A DNA stretch of 64,000 nt from positions 1,431 to 65,430 of the forward strand of contig WIDE01000048.1 of NCBI GenBank assembly GCA_015039315.1, given 5' to 3'. This document shows, piece after piece, positions 9,916 through 26,767 of this stretch. Source of the DNA: Clavulina sp. PMI_390. Its lineage: Eukaryota > Basidiomycota > Agaricomycetes > Cantharellales > Hydnaceae. Made by a program: the position numbers and the translations under genes. Each line of letters starts with the position of its first letter. The stretch's first letter is position 1. The notes under the pieces are model-generated. The model saw nothing but the letters and a program-made list of their open reading frames with translations. It made no database searches and had not been told where the DNA came from.

Positions 9916-11953
9916 TCAAAGAACGTTCAACACGTATTCAATGACGCACCATGCTACTGTATCTCCACTCGATTTAGGTGGGGATGATGTTGGATGCTCG
10001 AAGACGATGTTGTCTCCAAACCCGGCGTTTGGCGTTTCCTGAAGCAATGTATTATCAACACCAAGAAAAGAATGGACTCCCTTAATAATAGGCGGTTCGT
10101 GAGCCTCCGAACTCACCTCGTATGCAAGTCTGACTGGGCGCATTCCAGCGCGCTCCACGCTCACGTCCCAATCTAAGCCTGGCCGCACGAGGGTGCTTCC
10201 TCCAAATCGAGAGACGTTACGAGGAGGAGCAGTGAACGGGATCCACATATCGGGATTCAGCGGCCCGGGGAAGATTTGTGTGAGGTTCGTGAGGGGCTCG
10301 GAAGTGAGAGGTGTATGAGTGTTAGTGTGCTTTATCGAAGTAGCGACGAAGCTGTCAATCATGCGTCAACCAGGATGCGGAGAAGTAGGGGAAATGGTAT
10401 TCATGAGAGAAAGCCCTATTTTTAGCGAGGGTTATGGAAAACTCACTCAAATACATTGGACATTGTGTCATTGACGTCTCCCCGGCCGAGATTATCGAGT
10501 CCCCAGTTGCCCTCAACCGTTGACAGTGTTGAATAGTGCGAGTAGAGGGTATTATCTCTATGTATACACGGAAAGACGATCAGAGCTGAGCTAGAACAGT
10601 TGAAGCGAGCAGTGAGATTAAGTACGCACATGGTTCCATGAAGCTCCTTGGGAACCGTTTTCCCCAATAGCAGCGAGAATACGTTATTACGAATAGCATA
10701 GTTCTATGAAATCATTAGGAAAAATCGTGTTCAGAACGGGAAGTCCATCGCAGCAACAATCAGGTATACAATATGAGTAAATCAGCTGGTTGAACTCACT
10801 TCATTCTCGTCCCACGTGAGCAGCACCAGCGTCCGATCCGTATTGAACTTATCATTCTCTAGCATCGGCACTAACCACCACTCCAACCATTGACTGACGA
10901 AATCAATACTCGTATCGTGCGCGTCATTGACAAGATTGGGGGTGATGAAGCTCCATTGTGGCAACGCAGATGCATTGAGGTCCGCCGCGAAATCGTTGAA
11001 GTTGCGTATCCGTGGGGCCCGAGAGGTGTCGTTCACGACCGAGTTGTGGATCCCCAGTGGGTTGTGCTTGCGGACGAAGTACGTGTACGAGCTCCCGCTC
11101 GAGGGATCTCTAGAGGACCAGGCAATATGATGAGAATGATGGAGAGTTTCCCGTGGTCGTATGAATTTGTCAGGATCGAACTCACATGTAGTTTTCCTGC
11201 GTGAAATCTCCAAGATGTGCTGTCCGCGGCATATTCTCTTGATATGTTGCCCATGAAATGTTCTTCTGCTCCAACAGATCAACGATGGTGGTGATATTGT
11301 CTGGTACATGGAAGTACTACAAAATAACCATCGTTTAGCTCGTCGCCCGAGCCATGGTAGCAAATAACCAGACAGTCAGCTCACCCTGTCATCTCCCAAC
11401 CCCCAGAAATCCCCAGACACTGCGGCAATATAGTTTGGTTCTGATGGACTATTTGAGTGCGCATTCGATTAGCCATTAGCCGGGTCGGGATATGAAGAGA
11501 GAGGGACATACTGCGTTAATGCCAAATATGAACTCATCGTTACGCCTTGCTTGGCTAACTTTTGGAATGTAGGTGACGATGCTGCCACAGAGAAGTCGGT
11601 ATTCTCTAACCAGACCTGGAATATAAGATGGTAGAAACTTTGAATACGGTTTTGATCTGAGTAATGAGGGTGGAAGGCTCGTATGTACCTGGATAAAGCG
11701 ATCGAACGCTTTCCCGGGAACGAGCGGAGAGTTGACGAGAGTACCATCTGCATAGGTGACAAGGGATGATTAGGTTATGACAGTTCTCTAGCGATAATCA
11801 GATTTGAACAGACATACTATTGGGACCGACATAATGTGGAGATGGGCAGAGTGGGCAAGGGGCTGGTGGCACCCATGCCTGCGCACTCTGGCCAGCAGAA
11901 ACGGTGGAAATGCCGAGAAGTATTGACAGTGCAAAGGGTATCAGGGTATGCAT
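9916..11953 (-). CDS. Secreted acid phosphatase, phosphoesterase family (PF04185-type)
   Basis: ATG at 11953 starts a signal peptide (MHTLIPFALSILLGISTVSA). About nine exons join in phase to give the family order: YVGPNNGTLVNSP, VPGKAFDRFIQVWLENTDFS, LAKQGVTMSSYLALTHPSEP, NYIAAVSGDFWGLGDD, an ITTIVDLLEQKNISWATYQE block, YTYFVRKHNPLGIHNSV, TLVLLTWDENE, NNVFSLLLGKTVPKELHGT and YSTLSTVEGNWGLDNLGR. These match fungal phosphate-repressible acid phosphatases, which hydrolyse phosphate monoesters outside the cell. The last exon (from 10351) carries the usual FPGPLNP block but then runs on for some 70 residues of unfamiliar sequence to a stop at 9916; a GTGAGT donor at about 10108 suggests another splice there. 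The product core is sure; the 3' end is not. Confidence 0.85.
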
Positions 11954-12916
11954 TATATTGAAGCTGAGGTTTCGAGATGTTATGTGGAGTCTATTCTTTC
12001 GGCGTATAGGTGACGAGGTAAAGTGAAGTGTGTCGTGTGGGTGAAGCAGAGTGTGTGATAGAAAGTAGTATAAGTCGATAGTTGATGACTTCAGGAGATT
12101 GATCTCAACAGCATAAAGATGAGTTAAAACACAAAAGGAATCAACGAATCCAGCATGAAGTGGGTGGGACGGTAGAGGATGGCGGCTACGAGGGAGCTTG
12201 CCGTGGAGACCGCTCAACCAGCTCGGACTTTCGGACTTTCACATGCATTGCTCTCCCTTTCCACGTTATTAGCACAAATGCCAAGTCACTGGGTTAAGAG
12301 CATCCGGCGAATCATGACATGGGGAGAATCGTCTGTGGCTTCCTCCAATGATATTAGCGCTCACTCCGATGAACTCTCTCAAGCCAGCAAAAGGAAAGGG
12401 CTGCGATCAGGCGATAAGAAGAATGCTTGACGGTTTTTCCACGCGGAAGCCTTCAGTTTGATCCCCAGCTATGTTGCTATACTAATCACCACCTCATGTT
12501 CCAGCTTTGGATCCACTCCAAACGGTTCAGCTCCAAACCCAGAGTCTGACATCATTAGCAGATTTTTTTGCTGGCTGGATTCTCACAATTTACCGAAATT
12601 TCTGGCCTCCTAACCCAAAAGCCACGCGGCTGTTCTCTCCGTCCCTGTCGATCCCCACTTATTACATTGATTGGTTCACTGCCACTTGATCCTCGTGCTC
12701 GCCAGCTTTTGTTCCGTCCCGCTACCACACATCCCCTCATGACGCCTCACTTCCTGGGAGCTCGCTCCGTGCCACCTCATTGTCTCCGAGCCATAAATAC
12801 TGGGGACTGGCGGGAAACGATGATCTAACTCCGTATCTGAGTGCATACGGCCCCTCCGATTCGGATCCTACGACCACTGGCACCGTTTTGACTGATCTCT
12901 GATAACGCCATCAGTC
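11954..12916. promoter_or_regulatory. Divergent spacer between acid phosphatase and C2H2 gene
   Basis: This is the common upstream region of the minus-strand phosphatase and the plus-strand zinc-finger gene. Part of it (12138-12380) was copied to 3833-4050, ahead of Y2. No defined operator was identified. Confidence 0.4.
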
Positions 12917-14966
12917 ATGTCAATGCGACTTGTCACCGATGAACACCCCTATCTGGCGTCTCCATTATTGCCGTCGATGAGGGCGAGCAACGAGGAGAAC
13001 TGGCGCGCGCTCTCACTCCAGTGAGTCCAACACCTTCCCTGTGTCGTCTCATGAGAGTCTTGCTGACCACCATAGCATTCACTCATCTCTGTGCGCCACA
13101 ACATACCTCACCTCGAACATCCCACATGGCACATTCCACGCACTCATGAATAATTGAACAAATATAACTCCTCAACACATCAGAGAGTTTCCTCCGCGAG
13201 AGTGTTCAGAGCCTGGGTGTTTTCGCCTACTCTCGTCCCTCGGTGAAATCAAGAGGCATCTTTCCAAGGACCAGTCAGTGGCGCTTCTGCATTCTCCCTC
13301 GTGGTAGCTTTCACTGATGACTAACTGGTTCCTTACATCCCGCTCTGGTTTCCTTGTCGCAGTCAAACTAAATCATGCTGGCCGTGTATCTTCACCTTCC
13401 AAACTGGCTGTCGGTGGATGGGTTGGTCAAGAAAAGCACAATTTAGTCACGCGCACAGTGATGACCATACTGGCAACTTTTGGCGCTGCAGCATATGCTT
13501 GGATCATCAGCGCGGCTATGACATTGGGAAAGAGATGGAGACGCAGGGGCGGTGAGTGTTTCCCTCCGCTACGCTCCGCCCTCCAATCTTCTCATAACAT
13601 TTATCGCCATGCGGCCGCGTCGTGCTAACGACTTTGTATGCGCACTCTTCATCATGATGCTGTCATAAGGTTCTGGCAACGCTACGAACTCGAGCAGCAT
13701 ATTCTCCACCAGCATCCGCATCTAGCCTCATTTAAGGACAAATTCGTCATTGCCCCAGCCGAGCCTCTCTCCCCAACGTCAGAGCCGGGCTCGTCATCTC
13801 TTAATACGTTTCCGCCAACCCCGGGATTCACTCCCACTTCAACCATAGCATCGGGATCTGGGACGAGTTATACCTTTGTGTCCACGTTGCCGAGTCCCGC
13901 GCCAACTCCCCCGCATCGTGCTCAGCTGCAGCGCGGCATGAATCGAGCAAACCCCATTGACCTTACTACCATTTCCTTCCCTCCATATCGTGAACACTAT
14001 ACAGCTCCCGCTAATCCATCGCGTCCTTCCTATGAGCAATCGATCCCCAACCGTCATCAATTCGAAGATCCATTCCATTCGGCCGAGCCACTTGCTAGTC
14101 ATATCCCCAGCCCTACCTCATTGCCTCCGGAGATGCTGGACGATTCTGGGCTTGAATCCCATCAGCAGTTCAATCCATTTCCGAGCGATTCCGGCTCCGC
14201 GTCTCGAACCATAGTGCGTTCTAGCCCTTTACACCCCTCCGGGCGAGATACCGCATCCTCTTCCGAATCCATCCTTGCGCATCCAACTTGGCAGGTACAT
14301 GAACCAATACGACCAACTCACCCCATCGATTTGGATTATGATGATCAGCAGGTCCCAGGCACTCACGTGGGGCTCCAGCAGCATAACCATAACCAACTTG
14401 AACCATGTGACTATCTCCCGCTACAGAGCAACGAGGCTTCGGGGTCTCGGAATTGGGAGGCTCCACTACGAAGAGCCGAGCGTGAGCAACATTGGGATCG
14501 CACTCGAGCTAGAGCTAGCCCAACTCATCTCGCCTCACCTCCTGACTCACTTGCCTCTCATCTCGATGCGCCTCCCTGGAACAGCCCAGAGAGCCAGGCA
14601 CAGCTTCCTAATATGACTCGCGATCTCTCAAAGTTTAGACTAGAGGGAATGCCCTTGCCTAGGTTGTCGTCAGCCTCGGGTGCATCTGACCAGATGCTGC
14701 CAGAGGATCGTGGCAAGGTTGTGTGGCGACTCCCCGACGTGCTACTCCCAGAAGATGGGTATGGCGATCATCAAGTCGAGGAATGGAGACTCCGACATCG
14801 CGAGGGATTGCACACACAGCACGTTCCACCTCTGAATCTACTCGTGTGGCCGACGAGCCTAGAGGAAGCTTGGCCAAACCAAACAGGAGCGCGCGACGTA
14901 GGAGGGTTCGATCCTCGCACGACAATACCACACCATTCACAGGGTTTCCACCGCTATAGATTTTGA
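12917..14966 (+). CDS. C2H2-type zinc-finger protein with long low-complexity C-terminus
   Basis: Four exons fit in phase: 12917-13020, 13184-13273, 13363-13551 and 13670-14966, giving 559 residues. Splicing creates a finger CSEPGC-x12-H-x4-H, whose last His is made across the junction 13273/13363. Exon 3 adds a Cys/His block (CWPC...GC-x12-H-x5-H), and the exon 3/4 junction completes a third (CSIC ... RYELEQHILHQH). The remaining 400 residues are rich in Ser, Pro, His and Gln with no known domain. A 15-base exon at 13076-13090 could be added without changing frame. Longer frames in exon 3 that look like a membrane helix do not fit the phase. Probably a nuclear DNA-binding protein; target unknown. 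Confidence 0.65.
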
Positions 14967-15290
14967 GTTTGTTGTGACCTGCGACGCATTTCTTTCTCTC
15001 ATAGCGTAGCGATTCACACCCCTTACCAGCATGAACACGTTGTCGTTTTTATCATGACCACTGTATCCATATATACCATTGTATTGTCCCAACTACTGTA
15101 AACGTGTCATATCCCCCTTTTTCGTACTTGTTCGCTGGTGTCAATTGGCCCCTAAACGCACAACTGCGCGCCAATCGCGAAAAAGAGAAATCAACAACAT
15201 GGACACGCGCGCGTGACACGGTGTGACACGTCTCCCGCTGATTGGAGGACCCACGCCCCACGAACGCAACGAGGACAAAGTCAACACGCG

Positions 15291-18238
15291 ATGTCGACCG
15301 TCAATCTAGCAGCACTGGGTGCACTCGCCTCAACTGCTCTGCGTATTGGGACGTACATATATCTTCGTGTGGTAAGACCCTTTCACCCATACTTGATTAC
15401 TATTTTTGCTCGAAGCTCGAGAAAATGAAGTTCTGACATCACCGTCTCGTCGACATCGTTTTCCTCGGTGTAGATTCCCTCGCGAACGACTAGCTGGATC
15501 ATCCTATCCTCGTTTATTCTTTATCTGTCGACCTTCTTCCTCGAGCTTGCTTCCGTATCCACAAATGCTCCCGTCAGAGTCATCGTGGAAGAGAAGACAG
15601 TAGAAGTCGAGCCAGCTCAGAACGGCAATGGCTCGACCGCACATGTTGCAACCTCCAAGTCCGTCACCGTCGTCGTAAGTTCCCTCTTTGCTTTCTAGGT
15701 GAATTTATGGGACACTCACGTCTTCCGCTCTTTGCTGTGCCTCGACTACAAATTCGGGTTGCGCAGGGTCGTACCCCCGCACACGTCGAATCGGATGCTC
15801 TTCGCACCGTCCTGTTCAACCTTCCCACAAAGAGCACTGCACTCAAGCTCGTTGGTCTCCTTATCAATGTGGCCATGGTCTCAATGGTCGCGGACTTCCT
15901 CTACCGACCACTGTTCGACACGCACGATGACCTCATCTTCACTCGTGTCGGGGCAGTGTACCATGATGCAGCCAAGATTGTCGTTCGCTATCCTGGTGCC
16001 GAGGAAGGTGTGCGAATCGTTTGGAAGCAAGTCAGCGGCGTCGCTGCTTCGCTAGGCGCCACCAATGACGATTGGGAGAGTGGCTGGACCGATGGACCAC
16101 TCGTCTCTTTGAGCGAGGAGACCGACTGGGTTGGAACCACGAAGATTGAGAACCTCTGGACCTCAACCAAGTATCAATGTAAGTCCTGAGTTGCGGCAAA
16201 CGACGCCTTTCCGTTCGTCAAAGCTCATTGCGACTTTCCAGACCGACTTGCTGCTGCCAACGCAACGCTCCTGCCTTATCCTGCTAAGCCTGTTCCTTTC
16301 AAGACCTTCCCTGACCCAAGGATTCCCGGCACCAAATTCAAGTTTGTCGCTAGCAGCTGCATTGTAAGTTTCCGAGCTCGTCACCAATTGTCATACGTTC
16401 CTCGTTGCACTGACGTGCTCTTGTGCTCGATCAAATAGCTTCCCAACTTCCCCTATGTGCCCTTCCTCCCCTCCACTCGTATCAAGGGCTTCCAATTGCT
16501 TTCCCAGCATCTGGATGCTTCAAAGGACTCCAGCAGTGCTCCCCTGACAGCCTCCATCTCTGAGGCCGTTGAAGGCGCGATCTCCAGCGTCTCGTCTTTG
16601 GCTTCTTCGGTTGTCGAGGCTGTTACTGCACCCACCAGCACTCCTGTCACTTCGTCCATTCTGGATTCAGCAGAGTCTGTCTTGTCAGTGGCGTCCGAGG
16701 CTGTGGTGTCTGCTATTCCCACCGCGGTACCTGAAGTGCTCACGGCTGAAACCTCTGAGGAAGTTGAGACTGAATTCATGATCCTCCTTGGTGGTAAGTT
16801 GGACCCTTTTGACCTGATTTCAGCTGAGTAGACAACTGACCATGCATGTAATATTTCTAGACTTTATCTACGCTGATGTTCCACGAAAGCCAAGGGATGA
16901 CAAGGAGCTATTCCGCTCTGCCTATCGCGAAGTCTACGCTTCCGATGATTTCCGTAACGTCTACGAGCGTCTCCGTATGTCCTCTCAATATACAACCCGA
17001 TATGGGTCCTTGGCATTGATCCTAATTTCACCACAGCTACATTCAATATCTACGATGATCATGAGATTAGCAATGACTACAATGGGTACTCGAACGAATC
17101 CACTTACATCTGGGCGAATGCCTCGTCGGCATGGTACACTTATCAAGGCCAGGCTAACTACGACAGCACTGTCGCGACCAAGGATGCGAATGGCAACAAG
17201 CCTTTCTACTTTGACTTCTCCTATGGCGATGTGGCTTTCTTCGTGCTTGACACCCGCAGGTGCGTTTGCATCGGAACCACTAGTATCCTTGGTCGTGGAA
17301 CTAAATGCTGATGTATGGTCCCAACTAGGTACCGCTCCGTTACTGGCGTGAACGTCAGCGAGGGCGATATTGAGACCATCCTTGGCGAGAAACAGATGGC
17401 AGACCTAACTAAATGGGTTGGCAAGGTATTGTGCTTCCCGATAAAGCTTTACTTACTCTCGCTCACTCCAACCCGCTTGCCCTTTAGGTCAACTCGACCG
17501 CCGCCTTCAAGTTCATTGTTTCTTCCGTCCCTCTCACCGGGATGTGGGGTGGACTGAACGGGCAGACTGATACCTGGGCTGGCGCTAAGACCCACCGCGG
17601 GGAGTTCCTCGAGCTCCTCGAGTACGTTCCTAATGTGGTTGTCATCAGCGGTGACAGGCACGAGTTCGCTGCCGTGGAGCACTTGGGCGCCAACTCGATC
17701 CATGAGTTCTCCATCAGGTATGTACTCTTTGGTGGCCGTGTTTTGGTGTGCATGCCAGCTGATTTGTTACCGCGAATCTATAGTCCTTTCAGCCAGTTCT
17801 ACGTGCCGTTCCTCCGTACCTTCTGGGAATCAAACGCCTCCAAGCGCAACGTCACCACGACTATGAACGTTACCAATGAGGATGACGTAGTGGAGACGCT
17901 TGAGGTCAGCGAGCTCGTCGAGACCGAGAAGATTCTCAAGTACATGCCTCACGGCCATTACAAGTGGTGAGTTATCTTACTGCTTATCTAGAGACTTATG
18001 ATAGCTCATATATTATTCTTCTGCTAGGGGATCTTTCGAGGTCGACACTACCAACGCTTCCGCGCCCACCGTCAAGCTCGACCTCCTGATTGACGGCGTC
18101 AAGGCTTGGGAGTACACGATCGTTGGCAAGCCTGTGGAGTACACCGGCTCGACAGCACTCAACCCCGGTGCCATCGCTGAGAGCGTCACCGAGGGTGTGC
18201 GGAACGTGCTGAACAGATTGGGGAGGATCTTCGGTTGA
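15291..18238 (+). CDS. PhoD-like phosphatase (alkaline phosphatase D family) with N-terminal membrane helices
   Basis: ATG 15291 and about eleven exons read through to TGA 18236-18238. The N-terminus has hydrophobic segments (SWIILSSFILYLSTFFLELA and LKLVGLLINVAMVSMVADFL), so the enzyme is probably membrane-bound. The phosphatase domain is marked by FKFVASSC, GDFIYADVP, IYDDHEISNDY, YFDFSYGDVAFFVLDTRR, VSSVPLTGMWGG and VVISGDRHEFAA, which include the metal-binding and catalytic positions of the PhoD family. Between KGFQLL and MILLGDFIY lies a Ser/Ala/Val-rich insert of about 80 residues with no family counterpart that I know. PhoD enzymes split phosphodiesters or monoesters; the substrate here is not known. 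Confident family call. Confidence 0.9.
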
Positions 18239-18549
18239 GTTAATCGTAATGATGAGAGTATTTTGCGTTTTGTGATTGTAGAGTGGCTGAAGACGCTGTA
18301 ATGGATGGAATCTTACGGAAGCGACGATGATGATGCCTCATAATACCTGTCCACGCCATCCCCCATGTTGTGATCTGATATCAAGACCCTTCGAGTTTAT
18401 TCACGTCTTAGTGATCTTGTATGCTATTTATGGATATCACTGTCTTAAATAGGAGTGCTATCGTAGAATATCTATAATCTGATATAATGATTGGAGAAGC
18501 GCGAGATTACACGTATCAAGTATTACAGCAAGCACTACAGCATGATAAA
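18239..18549. other. Convergent 3' spacer between the PhoD-like gene and PEX6
   Basis: AT-rich 3' flank of two convergent genes; no gene seen. Confidence 0.6.
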
Positions 18550-22944
<4,395 letters not shown>

Positions 22945-23081
22945 CCCAGGCTGAGGTGAAAAGAGTTATAGCCGGAGGTTGCGAGTCCAAGTTCACCCCG
23001 TGAGAGTTGTGGGGGATGCCGAACATTGTTCGCCTCTTTCCCGCAAGTGCACCGGCATCCTTTCCCTTTCGTCTGACTACA

Positions 23082-24147
23082 ATGGATCTTGATGTTGGCC
23101 GTCATTGCTCTGTCCCAGCATGCAACGTGAACGACTTGCTACCTATCAAATGTCTTCGATGCTCTTCCCATTTCTGCCGCGAGCATTTTGGGATTGACCG
23201 CCATGAATGCGTAGCCACTCCTGACGCAAGTATGCTTGAGAACCAGAAACCTACCGAATGGGACAATAGAGCTGTCTGCGCATTTGATACTTGCAAGAAG
23301 CCGAGCCTCGCATCGGCTCTTGATGCATCTGGGTCCAAATCGGATCTTGCTGTAAACGATGCCCTCTGTCCTAAATGTCAAAAGGCATTCTGTGCAACGT
23401 GAGCTTGATTAATTCGACTCTGCTATGCCTATCCTAATGAGATGGACTTGTGATAACTCTCTTGAGCCACCGATATCCTGATGAACACAATTGCACTGGT
23501 CCACCTCCTTCCGTAGTTGAGGATGCAGAAAGCTCCTCAACTAGCGCTCAGTTAGCTGCTGCTAAGGCCCTGCTCGCCAAGAATTTCCCTGGAGCTGGAA
23601 AATCAAAAGACAGCAAAGCTTCGTCATCAAAACCATCCACCTCATCGTCCAAGCCAAAAGCACCTCCCAAGGACCCAGCAAAAGCTGCAAAGTTCAAAGC
23701 TGTTGAGCTTATCAAAATGCGACACAAGGCGTCTCCTGGGGATCCCAAAGACGCAAAGATCGCCGTAGCGCAGGATCGTCGCCTGCATATATATGTGTCG
23801 AACGAGTCTGTTCCTGACAGCCCATCGACCCTGCTTTGGTTCCGAAAGGTGAGGAACATGTGATCGAGTGCAGACTGCATATATTCAGCCCCTCTAATTT
23901 CTCCCATAGGAACTCGTTGGGGGCCGTGTCCTTGATATGCTGAACGTCAGGTTTGGCTTGACGAAAAGTGTGAGTGCGCCCATGCGATAGCAAACAGAAC
24001 CAGAGTCCACACGGTCCGCTGACTCGATCTGCAAAGCCCACCATGATGGTTGTACCTGGCGAGACTGAGGCGGAAATTGCTCTCGACAAACCAATTGGCG
24101 ATCAATTATCAGACGGAGATCAGCTTATCGTGCGAACACGAGATTGA
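23082..24147 (+). CDS. AN1-type zinc-finger protein, ZFAND1/Cuz1-like
   Basis: Start ATG at 23082 (later than the first in-frame ATG, and next to the first Cys/His cluster). Exons 23082-23400, about 23466-23849, and two more end at TGA 24145-24147. Finger 1 is HCSVPACNVNDLLPIKC with RCSSHFCREHFGIDRHEC; finger 2 is CAFDTCKK ... LCPKCQKAFCATHRYPDEHNC, its last part made by the first splice, and it holds an unusual insert of about 15 residues. A Lys/Ser/Pro-rich linker leads to a C-terminal part like the ubiquitin-like domain of ZFAND1. Cuz1/ZFAND1 proteins link the proteasome and Cdc48/p97 under arsenite stress; that role is inferred from the family. Shares a short divergent promoter with PEX6. 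Confidence 0.85.
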
Positions 24148-24310
24148 CGCCTCTTATCGGAATTGGGGAGCTTCTCACATCGGGGATCTCCGATCTTCTT
24201 CACAATATGGAATCTTGGTTTAGGAGGGGGCACGGGATTAGACGTGAGGGGTGGCTTGAGCTTTCCAGGGTCAGTCAATATCAAATGCGCATCTATTGGG
24301 CAAACGCATC

Positions 24311-24918
24311 CTAGGCCTCTAGTATCAGCAAGTAGAGGCACGTCCCAGAAACTAATAGGGCTACAAATCCAAGTGCAATCTCATGTATCCTAGTGATAAA
24401 GAGGCAAACTTTAGGATTCGCAGGCGAAAGAACGAAGCCTATGACGTACTCAAAGTCCAGAAAAGCCTTCTGCTTAAGGAATTCCTTCAGCGCGAGGCGA
24501 TAAGCCCACCAACCTGAGTGAAAAATCACATCAATGTGCTGTCAAATGGTTAAGAGGCCGAAATGAGCTCACCAGAGAATGTTGCTAATAGGGAAGCCAC
24601 GAAGAACAAAGTGCCGAGGGGGAGTTGAGCTTGGACTGGCTCAGTAGAGGTCGTGTTGGAAATCCGGGCATTAAGGAGCAGTGACGATGATAGTAGAGAC
24701 AAAAGTATCCCTAGTCGTAAATAAGATAGAAAGTTTCGTTCGATCGCTGTGTGGAAACCGAGTCAGTGAACCCAGCAGCCGGAACTTTTCAAGCGGAGTG
24801 CGAGAGCGAGCGAGTACGCACCACAAGCGTCGCGAGCTGTCGATCCCACATTTTTTATCTTACGTGGGATGTCCTGGGACCTTACACCGTTTTCTTCGCT
24901 GCTCACATCGTGCGGCAT
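24311..24918 (-). CDS. DUF202 family membrane protein
   Basis: Three exons join in phase. ATG 24918 (an ATG; the frame is open slightly further but begins with GTG). The first splice joins STARDAC to AIERNFLSYLRLGILLSLLS, making the RD-x-x-A-x-ER-x-FL-x-x-LR signature of DUF202. A second splice within TFSG joins the next hydrophobic segment (LGTLFFVASLLATFSGWWAY) to the last exon, which ends with a third helix (HEIALGFVALLVSGTCLYLL) and TAG/TGA at 24311. So it has about three membrane helices, normal for the family. The molecular role of DUF202 proteins is not settled. It converges with the AN1 gene. Confidence 0.75.
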
Positions 24919-25159
24919 GGGGGTTAGGAAGAAAACATAGGTCACGCCGCCCCAGTCCGAACAAGTTCACCTCACCACCTGATTTACATGCATTCATTTG
25001 AAGACTTCAACGTTTGTGCCTTGCACGATATCGGCCCATGTCTTCGGCACTAGTACCACAGGGGCATGAAAGTAATGGATTGAGAAGAAGAGGGACTTAA
25101 ATTACAAATATAATGTGTCCTCCCACTTCTCGTTCAGACACTTCCTTGCCCCGATGGCT

Positions 25160-26767
25160 CTATGAGCTCGCTTTGCTCGCCTTCCATGATCCCTCGAACC
25201 CATGCCAGACACAACTCCGGACGCTATTTGCCGCACTCCATTTTTCGGATGCAGGTGCTTGGAAACTGCGCTGCGGGAGAATGACGACGTCACCGACACC
25301 GATGGGGTTGTGATATTCTGCCGACAGAGCAGTGGCAAGCGGGCGAGGATCTTGGCCATATCGCACCAGGAGATACCTATAGTAGGGTTAAGCAGTCGGT
25401 AATCGAAAGTAAGTCACAAGCACGAGGGGGTGGACTATAGTCTTCAGTGGCTGCGAGAAAAGGCAAGACGTACCGAGCAACCGCATCGCTCCATGGACCA
25501 GGACCAGTCCAATTCAGAACACTGGCGACATCGGTAGCGTCCACCATTTCCGTTGTTCCTGCTCCTTCAGTTTCCCGGATCCATCGCACCACAATTCTCC
25601 ACAGAATATCTAGGAACACTGGGTGACCTCGTCGCGCTGCGATAGTCCATTGGACTACTTGAAATCCTCGAGACAGAGTGAGTGCCCGCCAAGAGGGATC
25701 GCCGGATTTTTCGACAGCAACAACGAGGCCTGCAGTGTGTGCTTCTGAAGGGAGAGTATGATTGTGTGATCTGTGATGGTTTGAGATGATTCTGCTGTCC
25801 GTCTATATTCACCCAAGGACTCAGCGCGCGCGGTTCGTGTATAAATGTATGCTCGAAGTATTCACCAAATCCTCTGCTCCTTCCGTCCATTGGTCGAAAG
25901 GCTTGACCAGTGCGGTATCTGTGTCTGTGTATATTCCGCCTCTGTGCAACAGGATTGTGTAACGGAATATATCTGCTTTTAGCACTCGAGCGCGCTTGGG
26001 GTTCTTGGCATATTGGAGCAAGGAGAGGAGTTCGGTCATGGGAGAGTGCTTGGGGTATATAATGGATAGGTACTCGTCAACTAGGCCTGCCAGGCGATCA
26101 TGTCAGTTAAGTTCCACAAGCGGAAAGTCTTTTGCACATACTGTCGTCAAGATGCCGGAATGTTAAGCTAGAGAAAAGTTTGCGTTAGTAATCTAGTTCT
26201 GATGTGAACTATCCTGCCACACACGGCATTTCTTGGTGCTTACCTAGGATCATTCTCCGCCCAGTACCGAAACTGGTCAGGGTACTGTTGAGGAGGCTTC
26301 GCAGACGTTGTCCACACACGATGCGGAATCTTTTCTGACGAAGGTGGAGTATCCAGCCGAAGGTGCTCGGCGATGTGCCGCCACGGGATAGGATGCCCTC
26401 TTCTCCGCGACCGAGAGTCTGATGAAGGCCACGAAGGGAAACGGAATTTGCTGCTAGGACGTCGTCCCATACCAAATAACAAATGCCATGCTTGCTCTAG
26501 CTCAGCGGTGTACTCTGCGAGCCCAAGACTTCCTAACCACATGTCCCAATCCTTAAGAACATGCTCCTTCCCCCCTGAGCCCTCAAAAGCTGTCTGAAGT
26601 TCGGAAAGTCTTGCAAGTCCAGTGTGTCTTCTCCCTTCAATGCTGAAAATTCGGCCGCTTGTGTAGAGAAACGCGAGAATGCCGCTGCTGGAGAGGATGA
26701 TCACACCCCAAAGAAGGATACGCCAACGCCCCATACCAACAACATTCACGTTCCACATCAACTTCAT
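25160..26767 (-). CDS. GT32 family glycosyltransferase, OCH1-like alpha-1,6-mannosyltransferase
   Basis: ATG 26767 begins a type II membrane protein: short basic N-terminus, then an anchor (ILLWGVIILSSSGILAFLYT, near residues 17-36). The luminal part has IPHRVWTTS, PDQFRYWAENDP, RVLKADIFRYTILLHRGGIY followed by the TDTD motif (DxD, nucleotide-sugar/metal binding), VVQWTIAARRGHPVFLDIL, VLNWTGPGPWSDAV and, at the end, GVGDVVILPQRSF and VWHGFEGSWKA. These match Och1-type GT32 enzymes, which start the outer mannose chain on N-glycans in the Golgi. About five exons; stop at 25160. The C-terminus in this frame fits the family, while an overlapping frame ending at 25102 does not. Confidence 0.88.

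Noticed and set aside
13317..13628. Membrane-protein-like frame (ILATFGAAAYAWIISAAMTL)
   Set aside because: It is out of phase with the next exon at the only good donor, and the competing frame yields zinc-finger cysteines and histidines.
13638..14966. 442-codon frame taken as a complete gene
   Set aside because: Its first 11 codons fall in an intron of the better C2H2 model, in which the finger RYELEQHILHQH is completed from the previous exon.
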